The position numbers were made by a program, and so were the translations under genes. 64,000 bases of DNA from Alphaproteobacteria bacterium (lineage in GTDB: Bacteria > Pseudomonadota > Alphaproteobacteria > Rhodobacterales > Rhodobacteraceae), in NCBI GenBank assembly GCA_030427405.1, contig JAUHXK010000002.1:248001-312000 (forward strand). The letters are read 5' to 3'. Below are positions 43,076 to 50,769 of this stretch, piece by piece; the first letter of the stretch is position 1, and each line of letters starts with the position of its first letter. The notes beneath the pieces are model-generated. The model saw only the letters and a list, made by a program, of their open reading frames with translations, had not been told where the DNA came from and searched no databases.

Positions 43076-43131
43076 TCTGTTGCGGTTAACTTTGAGCCTG
43101 ACACAAGATGCGCCATTCTCAAAGCACTTTT

Positions 43132-43779
43132 TTACGCAGGCTGTGCGGCGGTCAAACGGGCGACGATCACCTTGAACGGGATCAGGGCGATCAAAGCCAG
43201 TGACAGCTTTACCAACCAGTCCGCAAAGGCCAGCGTAACCCATAGCGGCGCCATCGGGCCGGTCAGCATGAACGGCACGGGCTCCCATGCCCAGCTGATC
43301 GCGGCGTCAGCGTTTGCGCCGAAGAAAGTGACCGAGGCCGAGAAGGCCAGCGTAAAGAAGATCGCGGTGTCCAGCGCCGATCCGACCAGAGTCGAAACCA
43401 GCGGCGCGCGCCACCAGCGGCCACCGCGCATCGCGTTGAAGACTGTGACGTCAGTCAGTTGCGCGATCAGGAAGGCGGTGCCCGAGGCAACAGCGATCCG
43501 CAGCGGCACGGCGGCATAGGTGAAACCATCGCCCTGCAGCATGATCTGGCTACCGATCAGCGAGCAGATGATACCGGTGACAAACCCGGCGAACACGACC
43601 TTGCGGGCCGGACCCACGCCATAGACGCGGTTCATGATGTCAGTGACCAGGAAGGCCAGCGGATAGGTGAAAGCACCCCAGGTCAGCAATCCGTCAAGGA
43701 TCAGGAACTGGACCAGGATGTTAGAGGCCACGACAATGGCGGCCATGGCAATGATGCCGGGAATATAAGAGCGTTGCAT
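43132..43779 (-). CDS. yhhQ: Queuosine-precursor transporter (YhhQ/VUT family)
   Basis: A 215-residue inner-membrane protein with about six helices: IIAMAAIVVASNILVQFLI, then the hallmark FTYPLAFLVTDIMNRVYGVGPARKVVFAGF, and DVTVFNAMRGGRWWRAPLVSTLVGSALDTAIFF. Members import queuine or preQ precursors for tRNA modification. ATG 43779 gives the family length; the longer frame starts in non-conserved sequence. No preQ1-type riboswitch was recognised upstream. Confidence 0.9.
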   Translation of the reverse strand: MQRSYIPGIIAMAAIVVASNILVQFLILDGLLTWGAFTYPLAFLVTDIMNRVYGVGPARKVVFAGFVTGIICSLIGSQIMLQGDGFTYAAVPLRIAVASGTAFLIAQLTDVTVFNAMRGGRWWRAPLVSTLVGSALDTAIFFTLAFSASVTFFGANADAAISWAWEPVPFMLTGPMAPLWVTLAFADWLVKLSLALIALIPFKVIVARLTAAQPA

Positions 43780-43870
43780 TTTCAGATGCCCGTTTTGACA
43801 AGGTAGCGGCGACTTGGCCAAGGGTTCATCCCAAGGCAAGCCGTGCGTTTAGACCCTTGGTCGCCGCAAG

Positions 43871-44755
43871 TCAATCGGGCAGCAGGTATTCCACCAGCTC
43901 GGTGCGTTGCAGGGCCAGGAAATTGTCGTCGGAAACCATCGTGACCCGCATCCGCCCCTGAGCGTCGCGCCAGATGGACAGACCTTCGAGGTTGTCATGG
44001 GTGCCGGTCGCGGTTTCCAGCAGGGTTTCTTCGGCAGATGGCACGTCGCCGGTCGTGTCCCATCGCCTCAGGCGCGTGCGAAACCCGGTCAGCGACACGC
44101 TGCGTTCAAGGACATACAGCCGCCCGTCGGGGCCGAAATCAGCCGAAACCGGAAGAAAACCGCCCCGCGCGGGCAGGACAAACGGTGTAGACCACGACTG
44201 ACCGTCCCAGCGATAGACCGGGATGTCGCCCTGCAGCGTGCGGCTTTTTTCCGTTAACGTGTACAGCCATCCCCGCCTGTCCATCGCAAGGGCTTCGAAT
44301 GACCCGTTGCGGTCCAGCCCGTCAAATGCGGACGGGCGCGGCAGCACGCGCGCATGGGTGCCGGGTGCTGCGTAATGGGCAACCCGGTGGACCCCTTCAA
44401 AGGATACGAAAAGACTGCCATCCGGTGCCGCGGCCAGACCTTCGGAATCACCGGCATAGCCCAGCATGGTACGGCCAGTGCTGGACAGAACCGGCCAATG
44501 GCCCAAAATGCGAACGTCCGCTATCGCGCCGTTGTCGCGTTCGATCCGGCCAGTCACAAAGGTGGCCCGGTCACTGAGCGCAATGAAACTGCGCCCCGTG
44601 TCCGAAACATGTATGGCCGAGAATCCGCCGAACCATTCAGCAGGGTGCCGCCAGGCAAAGCTGTCGGCAAGGGTGGCCGTTTTGACATCGACCGCCCACG
44701 CCGCCCCGGCCAACGCCAGGCCGCCAATCATTTCGAGTGCAAAACGGATGCGCAT
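43871..44755 (-). CDS. Exported esterase-like/phytase-like beta-propeller protein (PF13449 type)
   Basis: A 294-residue protein with a signal peptide (cleavage near AAWA-VDV, about residue 22). The body has repeating beta-blade features: GGFSAIHVSDTGRSFIALSDRATF, DSEGLAAAPDGSLFVSFEG, FEALAMDRRGWLYTL and DNLEGLSIWRDAQGRMRVTMVSDDNF, matching the esterase-like activity of phytase family. The real substrate of these periplasmic proteins is unknown. Its start lies inside the last 28 bases of mepA, so it is co-translated with it. Confidence 0.82.
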   Translation of the reverse strand: MRIRFALEMIGGLALAGAAWAVDVKTATLADSFAWRHPAEWFGGFSAIHVSDTGRSFIALSDRATFVTGRIERDNGAIADVRILGHWPVLSSTGRTMLGYAGDSEGLAAAPDGSLFVSFEGVHRVAHYAAPGTHARVLPRPSAFDGLDRNGSFEALAMDRRGWLYTLTEKSRTLQGDIPVYRWDGQSWSTPFVLPARGGFLPVSADFGPDGRLYVLERSVSLTGFRTRLRRWDTTGDVPSAEETLLETATGTHDNLEGLSIWRDAQGRMRVTMVSDDNFLALQRTELVEYLLPD

Positions 44756-45591
44756 TGCTGAGGAAGGTCGGCCAGCGTGTATTCACGGCGTTTCTTTGGG
44801 GGTGGCGCGTTCGGATCCGGCGGCGGCGGGTTCAGGATGTTCTGCACCCACTGCCGGGCCTCGGCGCACCCATCGCCCTTGGGCGGGGCGTCCTGATTGA
44901 CACAGCCGCGGGACCCCCGGGGGCATTTCAGGCGAACGTGAAAGTGATAGTGGTGCCCCCACCAGGGCCTGATCTTGCGCAGATAGGCGCGATTTCCCTT
45001 TTCGTCATTGCACATCTGCACCTTTGCGCCGGGAAAGACGAAAATGCGCGCGACCCGCTTGTCCTTGGCCGCCTCGCGCAGGACAGCGTGGTGTTGAGAG
45101 GTCCAGTTCCCGTTCACATAGGCCCCGCTGGCGCGGCGCAGCGAAATCGAGGACAGGTTTTCCCGCGCCTTTCGCGACAGGCGCATATTGTCACCGGGCA
45201 GCATCCAGATATCGACATCAAGGCCCAGCTGATGCGACCGGTGGCCCGAGGTCATCGGCCCCCCGCGCGGTTGACTGATATCGCCGACATACAGCCCGTT
45301 CCATCCCGGCTGTCGGGCTGCAAACCGGCTCAGGTCCTGGACATAGTCGATCGTTTCAGGATGGCCCCAATTCCGGTTGCGCGACAAACGCATGGCCTGC
45401 CATGTCGCACCGGTTTCCGGCAGTTGCACCGATCCGGCCGCACAGCCGCGCGAATAACTGCCGAACGCGGCCGGTTTTTGCTGTGAACTGACCCTTTGAG
45501 CCCCGAAAAGTTGCTTTGCCAAAGGCTCGGCCGCGACCTCTGCAGCAAAGCCCAGGGCGGCGACGGTCACGAAAAAACGCAGTAATTTCAT
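44728..45591 (-). CDS. mepA: Penicillin-insensitive murein endopeptidase
   Basis: A 287-residue periplasmic zinc metallopeptidase that cuts D-alanyl-meso-DAP cross-links of peptidoglycan. Signal peptide about 1-21; metal-site motifs GGPMTSGHRSHQLGLDVDIW and WWGHHYHFHVRLKCP are diagnostic of MepA. Cysteines (SRGCAAG, CPRGSRGC, GDGCAEA, PQQC) fit a disulphide-rich periplasmic protein. It is coupled by ATGA to the MFS gene upstream and overlaps the phytase-like gene downstream. Confidence 0.92.
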   Translation of the reverse strand: MKLLRFFVTVAALGFAAEVAAEPLAKQLFGAQRVSSQQKPAAFGSYSRGCAAGSVQLPETGATWQAMRLSRNRNWGHPETIDYVQDLSRFAARQPGWNGLYVGDISQPRGGPMTSGHRSHQLGLDVDIWMLPGDNMRLSRKARENLSSISLRRASGAYVNGNWTSQHHAVLREAAKDKRVARIFVFPGAKVQMCNDEKGNRAYLRKIRPWWGHHYHFHVRLKCPRGSRGCVNQDAPPKGDGCAEARQWVQNILNPPPPDPNAPPPKKRREYTLADLPQQCASVLHSK

Positions 45592-46964
45592 CTGTTCTGG
45601 TCCCCTTCCGGTCTGACCCAGCGCATCAGGAACAAGCCCAGAATAAACAACGCAACGATGGGTGACACCCCCAGACGTGCGCTGCCGGTCATCGTTGTCG
45701 CAATTCCGATCAGCAGAGGCGCGGCAAAGGCCGTCGCCCGGCCCGACAGGCCATAAAGCCCAAAGCTTTCGACCGGGGCCTTTGGGTCGGTGTGGCGCAC
45801 CATCATCGAACGGCTGGCCGATTGCAGGATGCCCCCCATCCCGCCAATCAGCACGCCGCAACCAAAGAAAACAAGGTCCGGCAGGCCCGAGCCCGACGGC
45901 AAACCAAGCCCGAAAATCTGGGTCCGGTCCATCGACACGATCGTTGTGCAGACAAGGATCAGGACCCAGATCGCGACCAGGATCACCGGTTTGGGACCGT
46001 ACCGCCTGTCCAGCTTTCCTCCGACCCAGGAAAAGGCCGCCGCCGCCAGCACGCTGACAATTCCGAAAACCCCGATCTTGGTCAGGTCCCAGTGCAGCAC
46101 CAGCGTCGCGTAGACCCCACCAAAGCTGTAAAGACCGTTCAGCGCGTCGCGGTAAAACATCGATGACCCCAGGTAACTGGCAAGGCTGGTGCGATGACGC
46201 AACGCCGCGACCGAGCGGCCCAGCACGCGCAACGCCTCGGCCACCGTGCCGGTCTGGCCAGTCTTGCCGGAAGGCGCATCGTCGCGAACCCACAGGAAAT
46301 AAGGCACCATGAACAGGATAAACCACCCGGCGGTGAACGGCCCGACAAAACGCGTGCCTTCCCGCGTTGCCGCGTCAAGACCGAACAGGGGGTCCATCCC
46401 GATCAGTGTCTTTCCATTGGCCTGTTCCACAAACAGCGCCAACATGATGGCCAGCGAAATCAGCCCCCCGAAATAGCCAAAGGCAAAGCCTGATCCCGAA
46501 ATCTCGCCGACTTCGCTGTCATCGCCCAGATCAGGCAGCTGCGAGTTGATGAAGATCAGCGCGTATTCCGCCCCGACAAAGCCGATCCCGAACGCAGACA
46601 GCATCAGCCACATGTTCGACCCGTCCGGCAGCGTGAACCACAACGCGGCAGACCCGACCGCATACATGAGCGAGAACCCGAATATCCAAGGTATTCGACG
46701 GCCCGACACATCCGCCATTGCGCCCATTAGCGGCGCGCCAAAGGCGATGATCAGGCCAATGATGGTCATGCAATTGGCCCAGACGGTCTGCGCCCGCGCG
46801 CCAGCCGCCTCGGGGTCGAGGCCCGAGTTCAGGAAATACTCGGCCGCGACGCCAGCGAAATAGGGGCCAAAGACAAAAGTCACCAGCAAGGTGTGGTAGG
46901 GTTGGCTGGCCCAGTCGAAAAACCACCATCCCCAGATGCGCCTGCGCTTGGAAACCTCTGCCAT
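45588..46964 (-). CDS. MFS transporter of the UMF1/ATG22-like family
   Basis: A 458-residue membrane protein with about 12 helices. WGWWFFDWASQPYHTLLVTFVFGPYFA near the start, and FGAPLMGAMADVSGRRIPWIFGFSL with the MFS loop 2-3 motif, mark the family. Homologues are related to the vacuolar effluxer Atg22 but bacterial substrates are unknown. Coupling to mepA suggests that it may take up a product of peptidoglycan turnover; this is inference. ATG 46964 has AAGGGG five bases ahead; 46979 is an alternative. Confidence 0.82.
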   Translation of the reverse strand: MAEVSKRRRIWGWWFFDWASQPYHTLLVTFVFGPYFAGVAAEYFLNSGLDPEAAGARAQTVWANCMTIIGLIIAFGAPLMGAMADVSGRRIPWIFGFSLMYAVGSAALWFTLPDGSNMWLMLSAFGIGFVGAEYALIFINSQLPDLGDDSEVGEISGSGFAFGYFGGLISLAIMLALFVEQANGKTLIGMDPLFGLDAATREGTRFVGPFTAGWFILFMVPYFLWVRDDAPSGKTGQTGTVAEALRVLGRSVAALRHRTSLASYLGSSMFYRDALNGLYSFGGVYATLVLHWDLTKIGVFGIVSVLAAAAFSWVGGKLDRRYGPKPVILVAIWVLILVCTTIVSMDRTQIFGLGLPSGSGLPDLVFFGCGVLIGGMGGILQSASRSMMVRHTDPKAPVESFGLYGLSGRATAFAAPLLIGIATTMTGSARLGVSPIVALFILGLFLMRWVRPEGDQNR

Positions 46965-47092
46965 TCCTGCCCCTTGCATTCTTTGCGTTCATAAGAGTTG
47001 TCTTTGCACCGTTTCGCAAGCGTTCAGTTGGTACAGACTTGCTCTTTGGCGCGGGGGTGCTTAGGTCTCGGCCATCAAGATACGGAGTGCCC

Positions 47093-47380
47093 ATGCTGTC
47101 GCTGATCCAAATTCTGCTGCTGATCCTGGATATTGTCTGGTTCATCATCCTGGCCCATGTGATCATGAGCTGGCTGATCAACTTCCAGGTGCTCAACCTG
47201 CATCAGCAACTTGTGGCCCAGATCTGGTATGGCCTGAACCGTATACTAGAGCCGATATATGGCCCGATCCGTCGCATTCTGCCTGCGATGGGCGGGCTGG
47301 ATCTGACGCCGCTCGTGGTGTTGATCGGGGTCTATGCGCTGCGGATCATCCTGATCAACAATATGCCGTACTTCTACTGA
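47093..47380 (+). CDS. YggT-family membrane protein
   Basis: A 95-residue inner-membrane protein with two hydrophobic segments (about 5-26 and 68-90) around a conserved amphipathic middle: LILDIVWFIILAHVIMSWLINFQVLN, then RILEPIYGPIRRILPAMGGLDLTPLVVLIGVYALR. The LEPIYGPIRRILP motif is the YggT signature. The family has been linked to osmotic shock and cell-shape control. It is divergent from the MFS gene. Confidence 0.88.
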   Translation: MLSLIQILLLILDIVWFIILAHVIMSWLINFQVLNLHQQLVAQIWYGLNRILEPIYGPIRRILPAMGGLDLTPLVVLIGVYALRIILINNMPYFY

Positions 47381-47458
47381 CCTCTTGTTCACCGATTCTT
47401 AGTATGTGATTGTCCTGTCTTAAGCGCAGATAAACCTTAAAACAGGGCACACCCGCAT

Positions 47459-49498
47459 ATGTTTGACGCCGCGCCGATGCTGCGAGATGTCTTTGGATTC
47501 GACGCCTTCCGCCCCGGTCAGGAGGAAATCGTCGATGCCGTGACGGCGGGCGAAAACGTGTTGGCGATCATGCCGACGGGCGGCGGCAAATCCCTGTGTT
47601 TTCAACTGCCTGCGTTAATGCGCGAAGGGGTCACGGTGGTGATCTCTCCGCTTATTGCGCTGATGCGGGACCAGGTCCGCGGCCTGCAGGAAGCCGGTGT
47701 TGCGGCGGGTGCCCTGACCTCGGGCAACACGCCCGAGGAAACCGACGCGGTATGGGAGGCGTTGGAAGCCGGGCGGCTCAAGCTGCTTTACATGGCGCCC
47801 GAGCGTTTGGCGGCGGGCTCTGCGCTGGGCATGCTGCGGCGGATCAACGTCAGCCTGATCGCGGTGGACGAGGCGCATTGCGTCAGCCAATGGGGCCACG
47901 ATTTCCGCCCTGACTATCTTCGAATCGGAGAGCTGAGGCGTGCCCTGAACGTGCCGCTGGCCGCCTTTACCGCGACGGCAGATGCGGAAACACAGGACGA
48001 GATTGTCGAGAAACTGTTCGATGGCACGCCGCCGCAAAAGTTCCTGCGCGGCTTTGATCGGCCCAATATCCATTTGGCCTTTGCCGCGAAGGACGGGCCG
48101 CGCAAGCAGATCCTCGATTTCGCCGCTGCACGCAAAACCCAATCCGGCATCGTCTATTGCGGCACCCGCAACAAGACCGAGGTTCTGGCCAAGGCTCTGC
48201 GTGACGAAGGGCATTCGGCCTGCCACTATCACGGCGGCATGGACCCCGAGGACCGCCGCATAGTTGAAACCCGTTTTGCGCGCGAGGACGGGCTGATCGT
48301 CGTCGCCACCGTGGCCTTCGGGATGGGCATCGACAAACCCGATATCCGCTGGGTTGCCCATGCGGACCTGCCCAAATCCATCGAGGCCTATTACCAGGAA
48401 ATCGGCCGCGCGGGGCGCGATGGCGCACCCGCCGAAACCCTGACCCTGTTCGGCCCGGACGACATCCGCCTGCGTCGATCCCAGATCGACGAGGGGTTGG
48501 CCCCTCCCGAGCGTCGCATGGCCGATCACGCCCGTCTGAACGCTCTGCTTGGTCTGGCCGAGGCGTTGGTCTGCCGCCGTCAGACCTTGCTGGGCTATTT
48601 CGGTGAACGGGCCGAGCCCTGCGGCAAATGCGATTTGTGCGACAGCCCCCCGCAGGTGTTCGACGGTACCACGCCCGTCCGCATGGCCCTGTCCGCGATC
48701 CTGCGCACCGAGGAATGGTTCGGGGCCGGGCACCTGATCGACATCCTGCTGGGCAACGAGACCGACAAGATCCGCGCGCGACGCCATGATGCCTTGTCCA
48801 CCTATGGCATCGGCAAAGAATGGTCGCGCCCGCAATGGCAAGCCATATTCCGACAGATGATGGGCCATGATCTGGTCCGCCCCGACCCAGAACGCCACGG
48901 TGCCCTGCGTATGACCGAAGCGGCAAAACCGATCCTGAAGGGCGAAGCGCAGATCAATCTGCGCAAGGACACGATCCGCAAGGCCACGCGGCGGCCTGCC
49001 GTCAAGGCGATGGTCTCTGACGAGGATGCGCCGCTGCTGTCCGCGCTCAAGGCCAAGCGGCGAGCCCTGGCCGAGGCGGCCCGCGTTCCGGCCTATGTCA
49101 TCTTTCCCGACCGGACCCTGATCGAAATGGCGGAAACCCGTCCCGCCACGCTGGATGACATGGCCCGGATCAGCGGGATTGGCGCGAAAAAGCTGGAACG
49201 ATATGGCAGTACCTTCCTTGAAGTGCTGACCGGTGCGGTCGAAGAGGTGCACCCCGCACGTCGCAAGCTTGCCGGGCGCGACCAGGGGGGCATCTATGAC
49301 CGCCTGCTCGAAGTTCAGTCACAGTTGTCACGCGGCCCAGACGGGATCGACAAGCCGCTGACCTGCTCGGCCTCGCAACTGGCCAAGGTTGCGCAGTTGC
49401 GGCCCGACGATCCGCGCGGGTTGGAACAGGTTCTGGGCGATCGCCGTCACGAACGGTTTGGTGCAGCGTTTCTGGACGTGTTGCAACAGGCGGGCTAG
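47459..49498 (+). CDS. recQ: ATP-dependent DNA helicase RecQ
   Basis: A 679-residue 3'-5' helicase. Walker A MPTGGGKSLCFQLPA (about 40), DEAH box with VDEAHCVSQWGHDFRPDY, ARGRAGRDG-like motif VI (EIGRAGRDGAPA), zinc-binding cysteines in CRRQTLLGYFGERAEPCGKCDLCD (about 365-388), then an RQC winged helix and an HRDC domain at about 520-595. A further C-terminal region of about 70 residues (LEVQSQLSRGPDGIDKPLTCSASQLAKVAQL) follows HRDC; this extension is usual in alphaproteobacterial RecQ. The start is ATG 47459. Confidence 0.95.
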   Translation: MFDAAPMLRDVFGFDAFRPGQEEIVDAVTAGENVLAIMPTGGGKSLCFQLPALMREGVTVVISPLIALMRDQVRGLQEAGVAAGALTSGNTPEETDAVWEALEAGRLKLLYMAPERLAAGSALGMLRRINVSLIAVDEAHCVSQWGHDFRPDYLRIGELRRALNVPLAAFTATADAETQDEIVEKLFDGTPPQKFLRGFDRPNIHLAFAAKDGPRKQILDFAAARKTQSGIVYCGTRNKTEVLAKALRDEGHSACHYHGGMDPEDRRIVETRFAREDGLIVVATVAFGMGIDKPDIRWVAHADLPKSIEAYYQEIGRAGRDGAPAETLTLFGPDDIRLRRSQIDEGLAPPERRMADHARLNALLGLAEALVCRRQTLLGYFGERAEPCGKCDLCDSPPQVFDGTTPVRMALSAILRTEEWFGAGHLIDILLGNETDKIRARRHDALSTYGIGKEWSRPQWQAIFRQMMGHDLVRPDPERHGALRMTEAAKPILKGEAQINLRKDTIRKATRRPAVKAMVSDEDAPLLSALKAKRRALAEAARVPAYVIFPDRTLIEMAETRPATLDDMARISGIGAKKLERYGSTFLEVLTGAVEEVHPARRKLAGRDQGGIYDRLLEVQSQLSRGPDGIDKPLTCSASQLAKVAQLRPDDPRGLEQVLGDRRHERFGAAFLDVLQQAG

Positions 49499-49531
49499 AT
49501 ACCGCAGGACAGGCAAGAAACGAGGGCGGAT

Positions 49532-50302
49532 ATGCTGGTAGTGATTTCCCCGGCCAAACGGCTGGACTGGGCAGAGCGGGATGTCGCGGTCTCGCAGCCC
49601 GACTTTCAGGACGACGCGGTCCGGCTGTCAAAAACCGCCCGCAACCTCACTTTGGGTGACCTGAAAAAACTGATGGACCTCAGCGATGATCTGGCCCGCC
49701 TGAACCGGGACCGCTTTCGCGCTTTTGCCAACACCCCCGAGGCCGCGGCCACCCGCCCTGCTGCGCTGGCCTTTGCAGGGGATACCTATCAGGGGCTAGA
49801 GGCCGGGTCACTGGATGCTGACGAACTGGCCTGGGCCCAGGATCATCTGCGTATCCTGTCGGGCCTGTACGGTCTGTTGCGTCCGCTTGACGCGATCCAG
49901 CCTTACCGGCTGGAAATGGGCAGCAGGCTGAAAACCCGGCGGGGTAAGAACCTGTATGACTATTGGCGCGACCAGCTGAGCAAGGCGCTGAATGCGCAAG
50001 CCGAAGGTATCGGCAGCGCCGTCCTGGTGAACTGTGCCAGTCAGGAATATTTTGGTGCAGTAGACCCTAAAGCCCTGAAATTGCGCGTCATCACACCAGT
50101 TTTCATGGAGGACAAAAGCGGCAAGCCCAAGGTTGTCAGCTTTTTTGCCAAGAAAGCGCGCGGGGCAATGGCGCGGTTTGTCATCCAAAAGCGCCTGACC
50201 GACCCGGCCGGTCTTTTGGATTTCGACCTGGGGGGCTATGCGTATCAGCCTGATCTGTCGGATGTGGACAAACCGGTATTCCTGCGCCCTTATCAGGCCT
50301 GA
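49532..50302 (+). CDS. yaaA: Peroxide-stress protein YaaA (DUF328)
   Basis: A 256-residue cytoplasmic protein of the YaaA family, which lowers free iron and DNA damage during peroxide stress and can bind DNA. The start MLVVISPAKRLD, AFAGDTYQGLEAGSLDADELAWAQDHLRILSGLYGLLRPLDAIQPYRLEMGSRL, NLYDYWRD and the ending VVSFFAKKARGAMARFVIQKRL are diagnostic. It lies 33 bases after recQ, so the two may share a transcript. Its 3' end overlaps the convergent VOC gene by 10 bases. Confidence 0.94.
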   Translation: MLVVISPAKRLDWAERDVAVSQPDFQDDAVRLSKTARNLTLGDLKKLMDLSDDLARLNRDRFRAFANTPEAAATRPAALAFAGDTYQGLEAGSLDADELAWAQDHLRILSGLYGLLRPLDAIQPYRLEMGSRLKTRRGKNLYDYWRDQLSKALNAQAEGIGSAVLVNCASQEYFGAVDPKALKLRVITPVFMEDKSGKPKVVSFFAKKARGAMARFVIQKRLTDPAGLLDFDLGGYAYQPDLSDVDKPVFLRPYQA

Positions 50303-50760
50303 TCCAGCATCGACTGATCATAGGCGACCAGTTCGACCGTGTTGCCCTCGGGGTCCTGGGTGAAGATGCCGCGCCATCCGATCCAGCTGAACTGTTCGAT
50401 CCGATAGGGCTGGCCGATCGTGTCATACCAGCGCATCGCCGCCTCTTGTTCCGCAAATGGCAGAGACAGCGCGATGTGATGCAGCGACGACCCCGCACCG
50501 GTCACCGGGGCGGGGCCGACTGCCTTACTCCGGTCAGAGCCGGGGCCGGGACTGGGGGCGTGCTGAAACAGGGCCAATACCTGGGTATGCCCGCCAAACC
50601 CCTCGGCAATGCGAAAGAAGGTGATGGCGCTGGTGCGATTTCCGCTCAGACGCTGCAACCCGATCACGTCCTCGTAGAACGCAACCATCTTGTCCATATC
50701 AGCGCAGCGAATTGCAATTTCGCCCAGCGCGCGGGGACGAAAGCCTCGGTCCTTATCCAT
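50293..50760 (-). CDS. VOC (glyoxalase/dioxygenase-fold) family protein
   Basis: A 155-residue single-domain protein with paired beta-alpha-beta-beta-beta modules: LGEIAIRCADMDKMVAFYEDVIGLQRL (metal-site position occupied by E rather than the more usual H), LHHIALSLPF, and GIFTQDPEGNTVELVAYD with the C-terminal glutamate. Likely a lyase, dioxygenase or resistance-type metalloenzyme; its substrate is unknown. Confidence 0.8.
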   Translation of the reverse strand: MDKDRGFRPRALGEIAIRCADMDKMVAFYEDVIGLQRLSGNRTSAITFFRIAEGFGGHTQVLALFQHAPSPGPGSDRSKAVGPAPVTGAGSSLHHIALSLPFAEQEAAMRWYDTIGQPYRIEQFSWIGWRGIFTQDPEGNTVELVAYDQSMLDQA

Positions 50761-50769
50761 GCAAATACC

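Noticed and set aside
47615-49252. Minus-strand open frame of 545 codons opposite recQ
   Set aside because: Shadow of recQ, which carries all helicase motifs.
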